NCBI RefSeq assembly: GCF_011617465.1
Contig: NZ_CP050153.1
Span: 1,736,001-1,800,000, forward strand
Direction of reading: 5' to 3'
DNA from: Brevibacterium pigmentatum
GTDB taxonomy: Bacteria; Actinomycetota; Actinomycetes; Actinomycetales; Brevibacteriaceae
DNA: 64,000 nucleotides
Below, piece after piece: positions 9,510 to 18,676 of the stretch; position 1 is the stretch's first letter, and each line of letters opens with the position of its first letter. The notes beneath the pieces are model-generated. The model made no database searches. It worked only from the letters and a program-made list of their open reading frames with translations, and had not been told where the DNA came from. The translations under genes were made by a program, and so were the position numbers.

Positions 9510-9672
9510 TGTCGGTCCTTTCGTAGAGGGGACTCTCTTTCGACTCTACCCGCCGAGATCAAGGGGCTCCACCGGATCCGCCCCCGGTGACAGGCCGTGC
9601 CGGTCGATCCCCGTCTGGGGCCGCGCGATTTTGGTCGAACGCCGGGAGCAGGCGTAAGCTGAAACCGGAAGA

Positions 9673-9748
9673 GGGGCTTTAGCTCAGTTGGTAGAGCGTT
9701 TCGTTCGCAATGAAAAGGTCAGGGGTTCGATTCCCCTAAGCTCCACCA
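9673..9748 (+). tRNA. tRNA-Ala, anticodon CGC
   Basis: A complete cloverleaf. The acceptor GGGGCTT pairs with AAGCTCC with one G-U pair, the D arm is GCTC/GAGC, the anticodon loop is TTCGCAA (CGC), and the T arm is AGGGG/CCCCT around TTCGATT. The 3' CCA is encoded. Confidence 0.96.
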
Positions 9749-9761
9749 GGACGGACTCGGA

Positions 9762-10118
9762 ATGACAACCAAGACGGCGATCATGACCGGCATTCTGGGC
9801 CTGGCCGGCGTTGCCCACTTCTCCCGGCCCGAGCTCTTCGACTCCATCGTCCCGCCTCGGCTGGGCCACCCGCGCTTCTGGACCTACGCCAGCGGCATCG
9901 CTGAACTCGGTTGTGCGGGACTGATGGCCAACACAGGGACACGGCGCCTCGGGGGTGCCGCTTCCGCGGTGCTCATGGTCGGCGTCTTCCCTGCCAACAT
10001 CTACACAGTGGTCAAACACTGGAACGATCCCAAGGGGCGGGCCATCGCCTTGGCGAGACTGCCGCTGCAGATCCCGCTCATATGGGCATCGGCCGAGATT
10101 GCCACAGACAGCGACTGA
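9762..10118 (+). CDS. DoxX-family small membrane protein
   Basis: A 118-residue protein with about four hydrophobic helices. The pattern GLAGVAHFSRPELFDSIVPP near the N-terminus, followed by ASGIAELGCAGLM and the end helix IWASAEIA, is typical of the DoxX-like family. Members are linked to redox or thiosulfate-related membrane complexes, but most have no known role. It begins 13 bp after tRNA-Ala and seems to stand alone. Confidence 0.75.
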   Translation: MTTKTAIMTGILGLAGVAHFSRPELFDSIVPPRLGHPRFWTYASGIAELGCAGLMANTGTRRLGGAASAVLMVGVFPANIYTVVKHWNDPKGRAIALARLPLQIPLIWASAEIATDSD

Positions 10119-10271
10119 ATGCGATGTGACCGATCCGACCGATTCGATCTGGTCTGATAGGACCTTCTGACGAGCGGTCTGTGTCGCACCGTCGGTCCCT
10201 TCGTATCAAGCCAATCCATTTGTACTGGTGGGAGCCTTGCTGCGGTTCGCTTTCCGTGGCATATTCGGTTC

Positions 10272-11624
10272 ATGGTGGGCAATTTTCCGAGCAACGTCGA
10301 CGCACTGGCTGGAATGCACTTCTCCGCTGCCACAGCCGCCTTCCAAGTCGAAGGGGCACGCACCGCAGTCGGTCGCGGACGCAGCATCTGGGATGATTTC
10401 GTCGACGCACCGGGCAACATCGTCGACGGCAGCACTGCCGAACCTGGACCCGACAGCTTCCACCGGTACGACGAGGACATCGCACTGCTTGCAGGGCTCG
10501 GCGTCGATAGGTACCGCTTCTCCATCTCCTGGTCCCGAGTCATCCCGAACGCCGGCACCGACGACTCCGTGAACCACGCCGGACTCGACTACTACGACCG
10601 CCTCGTCGACGGATTGCTCGACGCCGGGATCACCCCGGAACCGACGCTCTACCACTGGGACCTGCCGGTCGCACTCGAGAAGGACGGCGGATGGCTCAAC
10701 AGCGACACCGCCTACCGTTTCGGCGACTATGCGGCGGTGGTCGCTGACCGCCTCGGCGATCGTGTCCGCCACTGGTACACGATCAACGAACCCGCTTCGA
10801 CATCGCTGCAGGGCTACGCTTTGGGGGAGTTGGCCCCTGGGCATACTCTGCTCTTCGAATCCCTGCCCACCGTCCACCACCAGTTGTTGGCACACGGGAT
10901 CGCCGCACCCATTCTGCGTGAGCACGGCGCTGTTCAGGCCGCACCGACGTTCAACCACAGTCTCATCCTTCCTGTTTCAGAGTCTGCCGAGGACAAAGCC
11001 GCCGCGGGCCTGCTCGACGCGATCCACAATCGACTCTTCACCGACCCGCTGCTTCTGGGAACCTATCCAGACCTCAGTGCCTTCGGCGTCGAAATGCCCA
11101 TTGCGGACGGCGATATGGACCTCATCTCGGCACCGAACGAGGTCTACGGCTTCAACTACTACAACCCGACCACGGTTCGTGCCTCGGCCGGACCGGTGCC
11201 GTTCGAGATGGTGCCCACTCCCGGAGCGCCGGTGACCGGGTTCGGTCCGATGTGGCCGATCCGACCGGATACGATGCGCGATTTCCTCATCGACATGGCT
11301 CAGCGCTACGCGTCGGTCTTGCCGCCGATCATCATCACCGAGAACGGGGCATCGTTCCCCGAACCGGACACCACGGAAGCGGAGATCGTCGATTCCGAGC
11401 GGATCGACTATCTGCGCGACCACCTCGGCGCGGTCATTGATGCGAAGGCGGCAGGTGTGCGCATCGACGGGCACACCGTGTGGTCGCTGTTGGACAATTT
11501 CGAATGGGCCGATGGATGGAGCCAGCGCTTCGGCCTCGTCCACGTCGACATGGAGACCGGAACTCGGACGCCGAAGGCCTCCTACCGCTGGTATCGGGAT
11601 CTCATTGCCGCGGCTCGGTCATGA
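10272..11624 (+). CDS. Family 1 glycoside hydrolase (beta-glucosidase)
   Basis: A 450-residue enzyme, the usual GH1 length. It hydrolyses beta-glucosides or related glycosides with retention of configuration. The acid/base Glu is in WYTINEP near residue 170 and the nucleophile Glu is in IIITENGA near residue 353. FSISWSRV and TLYHWDLP are further GH1 blocks, and LLDNFEWADGWSQRFGLVHV is the conserved C-terminal aglycone/sugar-binding motif. There is no signal peptide, so it acts on imported sugars. The stop overlaps the start of a sugar-type MFS transporter (ATGA), which suggests uptake and cleavage of the same glycoside. The ATG lacks a clear ribosome-binding site. Confidence 0.93.
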   Translation: MVGNFPSNVDALAGMHFSAATAAFQVEGARTAVGRGRSIWDDFVDAPGNIVDGSTAEPGPDSFHRYDEDIALLAGLGVDRYRFSISWSRVIPNAGTDDSVNHAGLDYYDRLVDGLLDAGITPEPTLYHWDLPVALEKDGGWLNSDTAYRFGDYAAVVADRLGDRVRHWYTINEPASTSLQGYALGELAPGHTLLFESLPTVHHQLLAHGIAAPILREHGAVQAAPTFNHSLILPVSESAEDKAAAGLLDAIHNRLFTDPLLLGTYPDLSAFGVEMPIADGDMDLISAPNEVYGFNYYNPTTVRASAGPVPFEMVPTPGAPVTGFGPMWPIRPDTMRDFLIDMAQRYASVLPPIIITENGASFPEPDTTEAEIVDSERIDYLRDHLGAVIDAKAAGVRIDGHTVWSLLDNFEWADGWSQRFGLVHVDMETGTRTPKASYRWYRDLIAAARS

Positions 11625-12901
11625 GCGCGGTCAGCCCTCCACCTCGCCGAGGCGGACCTGCCGCGCGAACGCGAGTCTCGGTGGGGTGGATGGTGTGGTT
11701 CACGCTCGCCTGGCTGGCGATCTGGACGGTTCAGCTGACACCCATCCAACTTCTCCTGCCGCTGCAGCTCGACACTCAGAGCGGACACTGGATCGACGGG
11801 GTCGTCTGGTCCGGGCTCGTGCTCTTGGCCGGAGGCTTGGCCGGGATCATCGCAGCACCGATGGCAGGTCGGCTCTCCGACCGCACGCGCTCCCGCTTCG
11901 GGAGAAGACGCCCCTGGGCGATCGGGGGATCGGTACTCGCGGCACTCGGCCTCGTGCTCACGGGCAGTGCAGAAGGGCCGCTGTGGGTCGGCGCCGCCTG
12001 GGTGGTCACCTCGGTCGGTGTGTCCGTGGCATCGTCGGCATTGACCGCACTCATCGCCGACCAGCTCGATGACCAACGCGGTGCGGCGTCGGCCGCGGCC
12101 AGCTCTGCTCAGGCGGTCGGAGTCGTCGTCGGCGTCGCCGCGATCGTGCTGCTGGGCCTGAGCACGGGCGCGTCCTATATAGTGCTCGCCGGGTTCATCT
12201 TCGTCGTCGGCACCGTCACTGCGCTGCTGCTGCCCGATCCGCCGCTGCCACCCGCAGCCGTGCTCGAGATCCACGCCCGACGCGAACTCATCCGGCCACG
12301 GGAGTCCTCACTCGTCGATCCGAGCTTCACACGGCTGCTCATCAGCCGCTTCATCGTCAACGTCGGCAATGCCTTCGGCACCTCGCTGCTGCTGTTCTTC
12401 CTCCTCTACGGCATCATGATCCCCGCCGCCGACGCCGAGAACAGTCTGCTCATCCTCATCGTCATCTACACCGTCTTCGTCGTGGCCGCCTCGATCCTCG
12501 TCGGCATGGTCACGGACAGACGAGGCAGCCGACGCCTCTGGACGGTCGTCGCCGCACTGGTCCAGGCCTGTTCCGGAATCATCATCCTCATCAGCCCCAG
12601 CTTCACGATGACCGCTGTGGCGGCCGGAGTCATGGGCGCCGGATACGGTGCCTATATGGCGGTCAGCCTCGCACTCGCCACGGACCTTCTGCTCGACCCC
12701 GATGACCACGCCCGAGACCTCAGCCTCGTCAACAGCTCCGCGAATCTCGGCCAGCTGATCGGCCCGCTCCTGGGCGCCGGGCTCGTCGCCTTGGTCGGCG
12801 GGTTCTGGCTGCTCTTCGCAGCGGCCGCAGCCGTCTCCGTGCTCGGGGCAGGACTCACTCTGACGGTGCGCCCGAGGCGCGCGGTGCTGCGAGCACCGTA
12901 A
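11621..12901 (+). CDS. MFS transporter, sugar-type
   Basis: A 426-residue protein with about 12 hydrophobic helices. The loop between helices 2 and 3 reads GRLSDRTRSRFGRRRPWAI, the pattern seen in sugar:cation and SLC45-like MFS proteins. The start at 11621 overlaps the beta-glucosidase stop. The frame is open further upstream, but that stretch only shadows the hydrolase. The pair probably forms a beta-glucoside uptake and hydrolysis unit; the actual sugar is inferred from the neighbour. Confidence 0.85.
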   Translation: MSAVSPPPRRGGPAARTRVSVGWMVWFTLAWLAIWTVQLTPIQLLLPLQLDTQSGHWIDGVVWSGLVLLAGGLAGIIAAPMAGRLSDRTRSRFGRRRPWAIGGSVLAALGLVLTGSAEGPLWVGAAWVVTSVGVSVASSALTALIADQLDDQRGAASAAASSAQAVGVVVGVAAIVLLGLSTGASYIVLAGFIFVVGTVTALLLPDPPLPPAAVLEIHARRELIRPRESSLVDPSFTRLLISRFIVNVGNAFGTSLLLFFLLYGIMIPAADAENSLLILIVIYTVFVVAASILVGMVTDRRGSRRLWTVVAALVQACSGIIILISPSFTMTAVAAGVMGAGYGAYMAVSLALATDLLLDPDDHARDLSLVNSSANLGQLIGPLLGAGLVALVGGFWLLFAAAAAVSVLGAGLTLTVRPRRAVLRAP

Positions 12902-12967
12902 CCGGATTGATGGACTCCTGTTCTCGAACTGAAGTTCACTTTGGTGCCGCGATCGGGCTGCGCCAGG

Positions 12968-13510
12968 TCAGGACAGCCCGAGCAGCTTTCCGCTCTTCGC
13001 CAGTTCCGGATCCGTGCAGGAGGACAGGTCGAAACAGCAGGGACGACGTTTGCCCGACTCGAGCTTCGAGATCGCGACGTCGACACGACGAGCGCGGGTA
13101 TCGGCGTTCTTCGTCGCCTTGATCCAACGCACCCATTCCCACCGTGCCATCGGCGTCAGACCGGACCACACATCGTCGAGATCGCCGGCGGAATCGAGAG
13201 CCGTGCGGAGATCCGCGGGAACCGTTACCTCCGGCCAGTCCTTCGTCGGCGTCAGACCGACCTCGACCGACGCGCCTTCTTTCACACCGAGCTTCTTCCA
13301 TTGGTCCTCATCAAGACTGATCCAATGGCCGCGAAGGCCATCGGGTTCGACGACAGTGCTGAATTCCGTGCCGTCGAGGGCGCCGGTGACGGCCACCTGC
13401 CCGCGGGAGGGCAGCTGATCGCTGGCATCTTGCGGCAGGCGCAGAATCGGACGGTCGCCCAGCAGCTCGGCGGTCGCAGTGAACATGACGTCGGCAGTCG
13501 TGGTGGTCAT
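12968..13510 (-). CDS. YdeI/OmpD-associated family protein with DUF1905 domain
   Basis: A 180-residue protein in two parts. The first about 95 residues (MFTATAELLGDRPILRLPQ to VGLTPTKDWPEV) match DUF1905. The second, with VPADLRTALDSAG, FSGL-like WSGLTPMARWEWVRWI and ATKNADTRARRV, matches the YdeI or OmpD-associated C-terminal domain. Some relatives are described as bacteriocin-protection proteins, but the biochemical role is unknown. It is convergent with the MFS gene and upstream, on the same strand, of the carnitine genes with a 108-bp gap. Confidence 0.8.
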   Translation of the reverse strand: MTTTTADVMFTATAELLGDRPILRLPQDASDQLPSRGQVAVTGALDGTEFSTVVEPDGLRGHWISLDEDQWKKLGVKEGASVEVGLTPTKDWPEVTVPADLRTALDSAGDLDDVWSGLTPMARWEWVRWIKATKNADTRARRVDVAISKLESGKRRPCCFDLSSCTDPELAKSGKLLGLS

Positions 13511-13618
13511 GATGACTCCTCATGGAACGGATTCGGGTCCGGATATTCGGCTTCGACTGAAGCGATGGCTTTAAGAATAGCGGGCTGAGCCCGGGCTGAC
13601 TTCTCGATTCCTGACGAG

Positions 13619-15154
13619 TCAGCCGATCGAGCGACCGACCCACTCCGGGCGCTCCGTGACGACCTGAGAGATCCGCTCCGCCGCCGTGTCCGGGAAGGGC
13701 ACGACGCGATCCGTGGTCTGATCGACGTGGAGGGCCATGATCTCCTCGGTGGACACGAGTCGGTCCCCGACATACATCTCATAGGCCAGGTGCAGCTTCT
13801 TCTCTCCGGCACTGACGAGGCGCGGGACGACGGTGAGTCGGTCGCCGAGAGCCGCCTCGTCGAGGTAGCGGATATGGGATTCGACCGTATACAGGGACGC
13901 CTTCTGGGATTCTCGGTAGGCGGCATCGAGGCCGAGCTGATCCATCACCTGGTCGGTCGCGAATCCGAAGACGAGGACATAGAAGGCCTCGGACATGTGC
14001 CCGTTGTAATCGATCCACTCGGGCACGACCTCGGTGCTGTACGTGCTCAGCTTCGACGCCGAGGCGGTCGCCGCCGTCGGTGCGGAGGACGGGGGAGCAG
14101 AATCCGCGGCGGGGGATGCCGGGTGCCCCGAATTGCCGTCCGACGACTGGGCTTCGCTGGAGTCTGCCGTGGCGTCCAACTGCGTCGTGAGCCGACGCAG
14201 GGCGATGATTCCGGCATCACGATGAGCCACGAGGTCGGCAATGGAACGGTCACCGGCTTCGATATCGCAGCCGGCCACGACATCATCTCGCAGCTGCTGG
14301 CTGAGCTCGGGAGCGGTCAGGCGCGTCCACGGGGACTTCAGCGACGGACCGAAATGGTCGAGCATATGCGCCATTCCGCCCTCACCGCCGGCGAGATGGA
14401 ACGTGAGCATCGGCCCCTGGAACGGCCACCGCAGACCCGGACCATCGGTGATCGAGCGGTCGATCTGCTCGACCGTGGCCTCGCCCTGCTCGACCATGTA
14501 CAGGGCCTCCCGCCACTGTGCTTCCTGCAGTCGGTTGGCGATGAAGCCGGGGACTTCACGGTCCATGCGGATGACGGACTTGCCGATGTGGGTGAAGAAG
14601 TCTGCGGCCCAGTCGACAGCGGTGGCCGACGTTGACTGTCCGCCCACGACCTCGACCAAGGGGATGAGGTAGGGCGGATTGAACGGATGGCCGACGACGA
14701 GTCGTTCGGGGTGGGCCGCCTCGGTGGCCATTTCGGTCATGCTGTAGCCCGAAGTCGAGGAGCTGATGACGATATCCGGCGGGCACACCTCATCGATCTG
14801 GGCGAGGAGGCCGCGCTTGAGCGCGAGATCTTCGGGAGCGGACTCCTGGACGAACCCCGTGCCCGCGACCGCCTCGGCGAGGTCGGTGTGGATCGACCAC
14901 GCGGTTCGGTCGGCGCCTGCGACCATGTCGAGTTCGGCCAGGGCCGGCCACGCCGCGTCGAGGAGTCGGTTGAACTTGTCGCCGGCGTCGGGAGCCGGAT
15001 CCCAGATCTTCACCCGGTAGCCCTGGGCGAGGAAGTACGCGGCCCAGCCGCCGCCGATCGTTCCGGCGCCGATGCACGTGATGGTGTCGACCGCATCGAA
15101 GTCGGGGAACTCCGGCGAGCCAGCAGCGGGCGATGCGGGGGTGGAATCGTTCAC
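13619..15154 (-). CDS. Carnitine 3-dehydrogenase fused to a hotdog thioesterase
   Basis: A 511-residue two-domain enzyme. Residues about 20-330 are a 3-hydroxyacyl-CoA-dehydrogenase-like protein: CIGAGTIGGGWAAYF binds NAD, SSSTSGYSM and VVGHPFNPPYLIPLVEVVG are family blocks. A Ser/Ala/Pro-rich linker (about 335-370) leads to a thioesterase with WIDYNGHMSEAFY, the hotdog active-site motif. With the adjacent BKACE enzyme, the known pathway is L-carnitine to 3-dehydrocarnitine, then betainyl-CoA plus acetoacetate, then glycine betaine. The dehydrogenase would do step one and the thioesterase step three. The start overlaps the upstream stop by ATGA. Substrate is inferred from context. Confidence 0.85.
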   Translation of the reverse strand: MNDSTPASPAAGSPEFPDFDAVDTITCIGAGTIGGGWAAYFLAQGYRVKIWDPAPDAGDKFNRLLDAAWPALAELDMVAGADRTAWSIHTDLAEAVAGTGFVQESAPEDLALKRGLLAQIDEVCPPDIVISSSTSGYSMTEMATEAAHPERLVVGHPFNPPYLIPLVEVVGGQSTSATAVDWAADFFTHIGKSVIRMDREVPGFIANRLQEAQWREALYMVEQGEATVEQIDRSITDGPGLRWPFQGPMLTFHLAGGEGGMAHMLDHFGPSLKSPWTRLTAPELSQQLRDDVVAGCDIEAGDRSIADLVAHRDAGIIALRRLTTQLDATADSSEAQSSDGNSGHPASPAADSAPPSSAPTAATASASKLSTYSTEVVPEWIDYNGHMSEAFYVLVFGFATDQVMDQLGLDAAYRESQKASLYTVESHIRYLDEAALGDRLTVVPRLVSAGEKKLHLAYEMYVGDRLVSTEEIMALHVDQTTDRVVPFPDTAAERISQVVTERPEWVGRSIG

Positions 15155-16062
15155 AGATCGTCTCCTGTGATGGTCGGTGTCTGCACGCGCAGATCGAGGA
15201 TCTCGCGGGCTTCATCGGGGGTGGCCACGGACGAGCCGAGGCTGGTGATGATGTCGACGGCGCGAGTGGTGAGGTCGGCGTTCGTGGCCTTGACTCCCTT
15301 GGACAGGTAGAGGTTGTCCTCGAGCCCGACGCGGGCGTGACCGCCGGCGAGCACGGAGTGGGCCACCCACGGCAGTTGGTTGGCGCCGATGGCGAAGGAC
15401 GTGAACTGCGCACCCTTCGGCAGCATGTTCACCATCGCCGCCAGCAGTCCCGGGTCGGCGGGGGCACCATAGGGGATGCCCATGCACAGCTGGTACAGCG
15501 GCGGGGCGTCGATGAGTCCCTCTTCGACGAGGACGTTGGCGAACCACAGATTTCCGGTGTCGAAGATCTCCAGCTCGGGACGCACGCCAAGGGTCTGGAT
15601 GCGCTTCGAGCCTTCGCGGAGCATGTCGGGGGTCGAGACGTAGAGGTTCGACCCTTCGCCGAAGTTGAGGCTGCCGCAGTCGATCGTGCAGATCTCGGGC
15701 AGCAGCTCCTCGACGTGAGGGAGACGGTCGAGGGCGTTGATGAGGTCCGTGCCGGGCATCGTGGTCAGCGGATCCTGTGGGTCGATGACGAGGTCGCCGC
15801 CCATTCCGGCGGTGAGGTTGATGACCGGGTCGACATCGGAGGCGCGGATGCGGCGGACGACTTCGCGGTAGTAGGCGACCTCCCGTGAACCCTGTTTGGT
15901 CTCGAGGTCGCGGACGTGGATGTGGACGACCGACGCCCCGGCTCGGGCAGCCGCGATGGCATCGTTCGCGATCTCTTCGGGGCTGACGGGAACGTGTTCG
16001 CTCTTGCCGGTGGTGTCTCCGGCTCCTGTGACGGCACAGGTGAGGATGACCTTGCGGTTCAT
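15151..16062 (-). CDS. BKACE family enzyme, probable dehydrocarnitine cleavage
   Basis: A 303-residue beta-keto acid cleavage enzyme (formerly DUF849, 3-keto-5-aminohexanoate cleavage family). It is a TIM barrel that uses acetyl-CoA and a divalent metal to convert a beta-keto acid to acetoacetate and a new CoA ester. The metal-binding histidines are in VVHIHVRDLET near residue 48, and RVGLEDNLYL near residue 257 is the conserved C-terminal Glu motif. N-terminal KVILTCAVTGAGDT is also typical. Placed between the regulator and the dehydrogenase-thioesterase, with 4-bp overlaps on both sides, it most likely cleaves 3-dehydrocarnitine. Confidence 0.88.
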   Translation of the reverse strand: MNRKVILTCAVTGAGDTTGKSEHVPVSPEEIANDAIAAARAGASVVHIHVRDLETKQGSREVAYYREVVRRIRASDVDPVINLTAGMGGDLVIDPQDPLTTMPGTDLINALDRLPHVEELLPEICTIDCGSLNFGEGSNLYVSTPDMLREGSKRIQTLGVRPELEIFDTGNLWFANVLVEEGLIDAPPLYQLCMGIPYGAPADPGLLAAMVNMLPKGAQFTSFAIGANQLPWVAHSVLAGGHARVGLEDNLYLSKGVKATNADLTTRAVDIITSLGSSVATPDEAREILDLRVQTPTITGDDL

Positions 16063-17051
16063 AATGACTCCTTCAGTCGATCGGTGGATGTATCGGTTGT
16101 GTGCTCTGTTGTGGTCGGGGTGGCTGTTCGGGTCGAGGCTCGCACCGGCGACGGGTTCAAGATGGCGCGGTCGAGGTAGGAGCGCAGCCGCAGCGAGAGG
16201 GCGTCGGTGTCCATCACTCCGGTGAGCACCTTGATGCCGAGGCCGTCGAGAAGGGAGGTCAGCTCATCGGCCATGGCGCGCGGATCGCCGGCTCGGAAGC
16301 AGCCGGTCCGCTGACCGTCCTCGATCGTGGACTGAACGGTGCGCGACCAGCGTTCGTAGCTGGGCGGATAGTTCGTCAGTGTCGAGCCTTCCAGGGCCAT
16401 TCGGGCCCAGGCCTGCAGCCAGATCGACCATTCGCCGCGTTCCGTGCGCCCCAGCGGCGACTGCAGCTTCAGCAGGCGTTCGAGCCTCTGTGCAGGGTCC
16501 GCAATGTCATCGAGCCACGCGATCTGGCGGTCGAAGGCGAGTTTGACCGAATAGTCGAGAGCGGCGTCGAAGAGGTCGGATTTGTTCGCGAAGTAGTAGT
16601 GGATGCTCGGGGCTGAGACTCCGGAGACGGCCGCGATATCGGCGATGCGCACGTCGTCGAAGCCGTGCCGGCCGAACAGCGTCCATGCCGCCTCGGCGAT
16701 GCTGCGTTTAGGATTCGCATCCTCGTCGCCGCCTGGAACGGTCGCCGTATTCGGCGGAGGCGCGGAGACCTGTGACTCGTCGCCGAGCAGCCACCGTACG
16801 GTCACGCCGGTGGCGGTGGCGACGCCGAGGAGCTCATCGGCGGTGAATCGGCGGCGACCGGACAGGGCCTTGGACAATTTCGTCTCATCGATGCCGATGG
16901 CCGCGGCGATCTTGCGCTGTTTGAGCCCCGATCGCCGGATGGCCTCCCGGACACGGAGTCCGGTGGCCTCGGAGCTCCGGCTGTGCTCGGAGCTCTGGTT
17001 GTCCTCGCGATGGGGATCATCCTCGGTGTCGGACGTCTGCGCACCATTCAT
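16059..17051 (-). CDS. Regulator with an N-terminal XRE-type and a TetR-type HTH
   Basis: A 330-residue protein with two DNA-binding modules. Residues about 30-95 (VREAIRRSGLKQRKIAAAIGIDETKLSKALSG) form a cro/XRE-like HTH. Residues about 115-165, with FGRHGFDDVRIADIAAVSG and SAPSIHYYFANKSDLFDAAL, form a TetR HTH. The rest is a helical TetR ligand-binding domain. It is the first gene of the carnitine operon and overlaps the BKACE start by ATGA, so it probably senses a pathway compound and controls its own operon. An inverted repeat in the upstream gap could be its site. Most TetR proteins are near 200 residues, so the additional XRE domain is unusual. Confidence 0.88.
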   Translation of the reverse strand: MNGAQTSDTEDDPHREDNQSSEHSRSSEATGLRVREAIRRSGLKQRKIAAAIGIDETKLSKALSGRRRFTADELLGVATATGVTVRWLLGDESQVSAPPPNTATVPGGDEDANPKRSIAEAAWTLFGRHGFDDVRIADIAAVSGVSAPSIHYYFANKSDLFDAALDYSVKLAFDRQIAWLDDIADPAQRLERLLKLQSPLGRTERGEWSIWLQAWARMALEGSTLTNYPPSYERWSRTVQSTIEDGQRTGCFRAGDPRAMADELTSLLDGLGIKVLTGVMDTDALSLRLRSYLDRAILNPSPVRASTRTATPTTTEHTTDTSTDRLKESL

Positions 17052-17082
17052 GAGGTCGAACCTACCTCAGCATCGAGACCTG

Positions 17083-17118
17083 TCGCAAGGAAATATGAAT
17101 AATAGTCAGAACTTGCGA
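17083..17118. promoter_or_regulatory. Inverted repeat in the divergent promoter gap
   Basis: TCGCAAG at 17083-17089 and CTTGCGA at 17112-17118 form a perfect 7-bp inverted repeat around 22 bp of AT-rich DNA that includes a TATGAATAAT stretch. It lies between the carnitine-operon regulator and the PLP decarboxylase, transcribed apart. A repressor dimer site is plausible; no binding data are available. Confidence 0.4.
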
Positions 17119-17244
17119 TCTGCGGTCCGGGCGAGGAATTCGTGTCGATCCGCACCGTCCGACCCATCACAAACCGGTTCTCTGCGGTTAGTCTCGTTAT
17201 CGGTGGGCGATCCCCACCCCCATCGACCGCCCCGAGGAGCACCC

Positions 17245-18618
17245 ATGACCGACAGTCTTCATTCCCGCATGCACGTCGTATCCGATGAGACCCGAAATCT
17301 CGTGAATCTCGTGCTCGAGTACTCGCGCCGTCGGACTCTGGCCGAGGACACCCCGCTCGACCATCCGACTTCAGAGACCGAGCTGCGTCGACTGGCCGGG
17401 CCCACCGTCACCGAGGAGGGGCTGGGGTCGGCTCGAGCGCTGGCGATCTTCGAGCACATCTTCGCCCCCGCCTGCATCTCCACCGACCATCCGAAGTATC
17501 TGTCGTTCATCCCCAGCGCCCCCACGAAGGCGGCGGTGGCCTTCGACCTCGTCGTGTCCGCCAGTGCCCTCTACGGTGGTTCGTGGCTCGAAGGTGCCGG
17601 AGTGGTTCACGCCGAGAACGAGGTCCTGCGCTGGCTGGCCGGAGAGTTCGGGCTGCCTGCAGGCGCCGGAGGGGTGTTCGTCCAGGGCGGGACGATCGGC
17701 AACCTGTCTGCCCTCGTCGCCGCCCGCAACGCACAGAAGGAGAAGCTCGGTGAGACTCGGCCGGGACGTTGGGTGATTGTGTGCAGCGCCGAGGCGCACT
17801 CCTCGGTCGCCTCTGCGGCCGAGGTCATGGATGTCGATATCGCACCCGTGGCCACCGGCGACGACGGGATCCTGCGCCCGGAGGGGGTGCGCGAAGCTCT
17901 GGTCGAACACGGGGATGCCGTGATTGCGGTGGTGGCCACCTCGGGGACGACGAACTTCGGCACCATCGACGACATCGCCGGCATCGCCGCGCTCAAGGAC
18001 GAGTTCGACTTCTGGCTCCACATCGACGGCGCCTACGGTCTGGCCGCGATACTCTCACCTCAGGCACGTCACAAGTTCGCCGGAGTGGAGATGGCCGATT
18101 CGCTCATCGTCGACCCCCACAAATGGCTCTTCGCCCCCTTCGACGCCTGTGCGCTCATTTACCGCGACCCGAATTCGGGACGGCGAGCGCACACGCAGAA
18201 GGCCGAGTACCTCGACACGCTCACCGATGCTCAGGACTGGAGTCCGTCGGACTTCGCCATCCAGCTGACGCGTCGGCCGCGCGGTCTGCCGCTGTGGTAT
18301 TCGCTGGCCAGCTATGGTGCCGAAACCTACCGGGAGGCGATCGGCCATTCGATCGATCTGGCCCGTGAGATCGCCACGGAGATCAAGCGGCGGGAGAACC
18401 TGCGGCTGGTGCGCGAACCTGAACTCTCCGTCGTCGTGTTCGAACGCGATGGGTGGGAGCGGGCCGACTACGATGCGTGGTCGGATCGGCTGCTCGAGGA
18501 TCAGCGCGCCTTTGTGGTGCCGAGTTCGCACAAGGGGCGGCCGAATGCCAGGTTCGCGATCGTCAATCCGCTGACCACGTTCGACGACCTCACCGACATC
18601 CTCGATTCGATGGAGTGA
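17245..18618 (+). CDS. Group II PLP-dependent decarboxylase
   Basis: A 457-residue enzyme of the aromatic-amino-acid/glutamate decarboxylase family. The PLP-binding Lys is in LIVDPHKWLFAPFD near residue 293. HIDGAYG (Asp that contacts the PLP ring nitrogen) lies near residue 258, and VFVQGGTIGNLSAL and AEAHSS are further family blocks. The frame opens 640 bp upstream over the regulator gene, but GAGGAG at 17234 positions the ATG at 17245. The substrate cannot be read from sequence. It is divergent from the carnitine regulator, with a 193-bp shared promoter region. Confidence 0.85.
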   Translation: MTDSLHSRMHVVSDETRNLVNLVLEYSRRRTLAEDTPLDHPTSETELRRLAGPTVTEEGLGSARALAIFEHIFAPACISTDHPKYLSFIPSAPTKAAVAFDLVVSASALYGGSWLEGAGVVHAENEVLRWLAGEFGLPAGAGGVFVQGGTIGNLSALVAARNAQKEKLGETRPGRWVIVCSAEAHSSVASAAEVMDVDIAPVATGDDGILRPEGVREALVEHGDAVIAVVATSGTTNFGTIDDIAGIAALKDEFDFWLHIDGAYGLAAILSPQARHKFAGVEMADSLIVDPHKWLFAPFDACALIYRDPNSGRRAHTQKAEYLDTLTDAQDWSPSDFAIQLTRRPRGLPLWYSLASYGAETYREAIGHSIDLAREIATEIKRRENLRLVREPELSVVVFERDGWERADYDAWSDRLLEDQRAFVVPSSHKGRPNARFAIVNPLTTFDDLTDILDSME

Positions 18619-18676
18619 GTGTCGCGGTCGACGTTGGGTTTCTCTGACCTGACGGCCGCGCAGGGGTGACGGTCGC

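Noticed and set aside
16603-17244. Extended N-terminus of the PLP decarboxylase
   Set aside because: The upstream open frame runs antisense through the regulator and the divergent promoter; GAGGAG and homology place the start at 17245.
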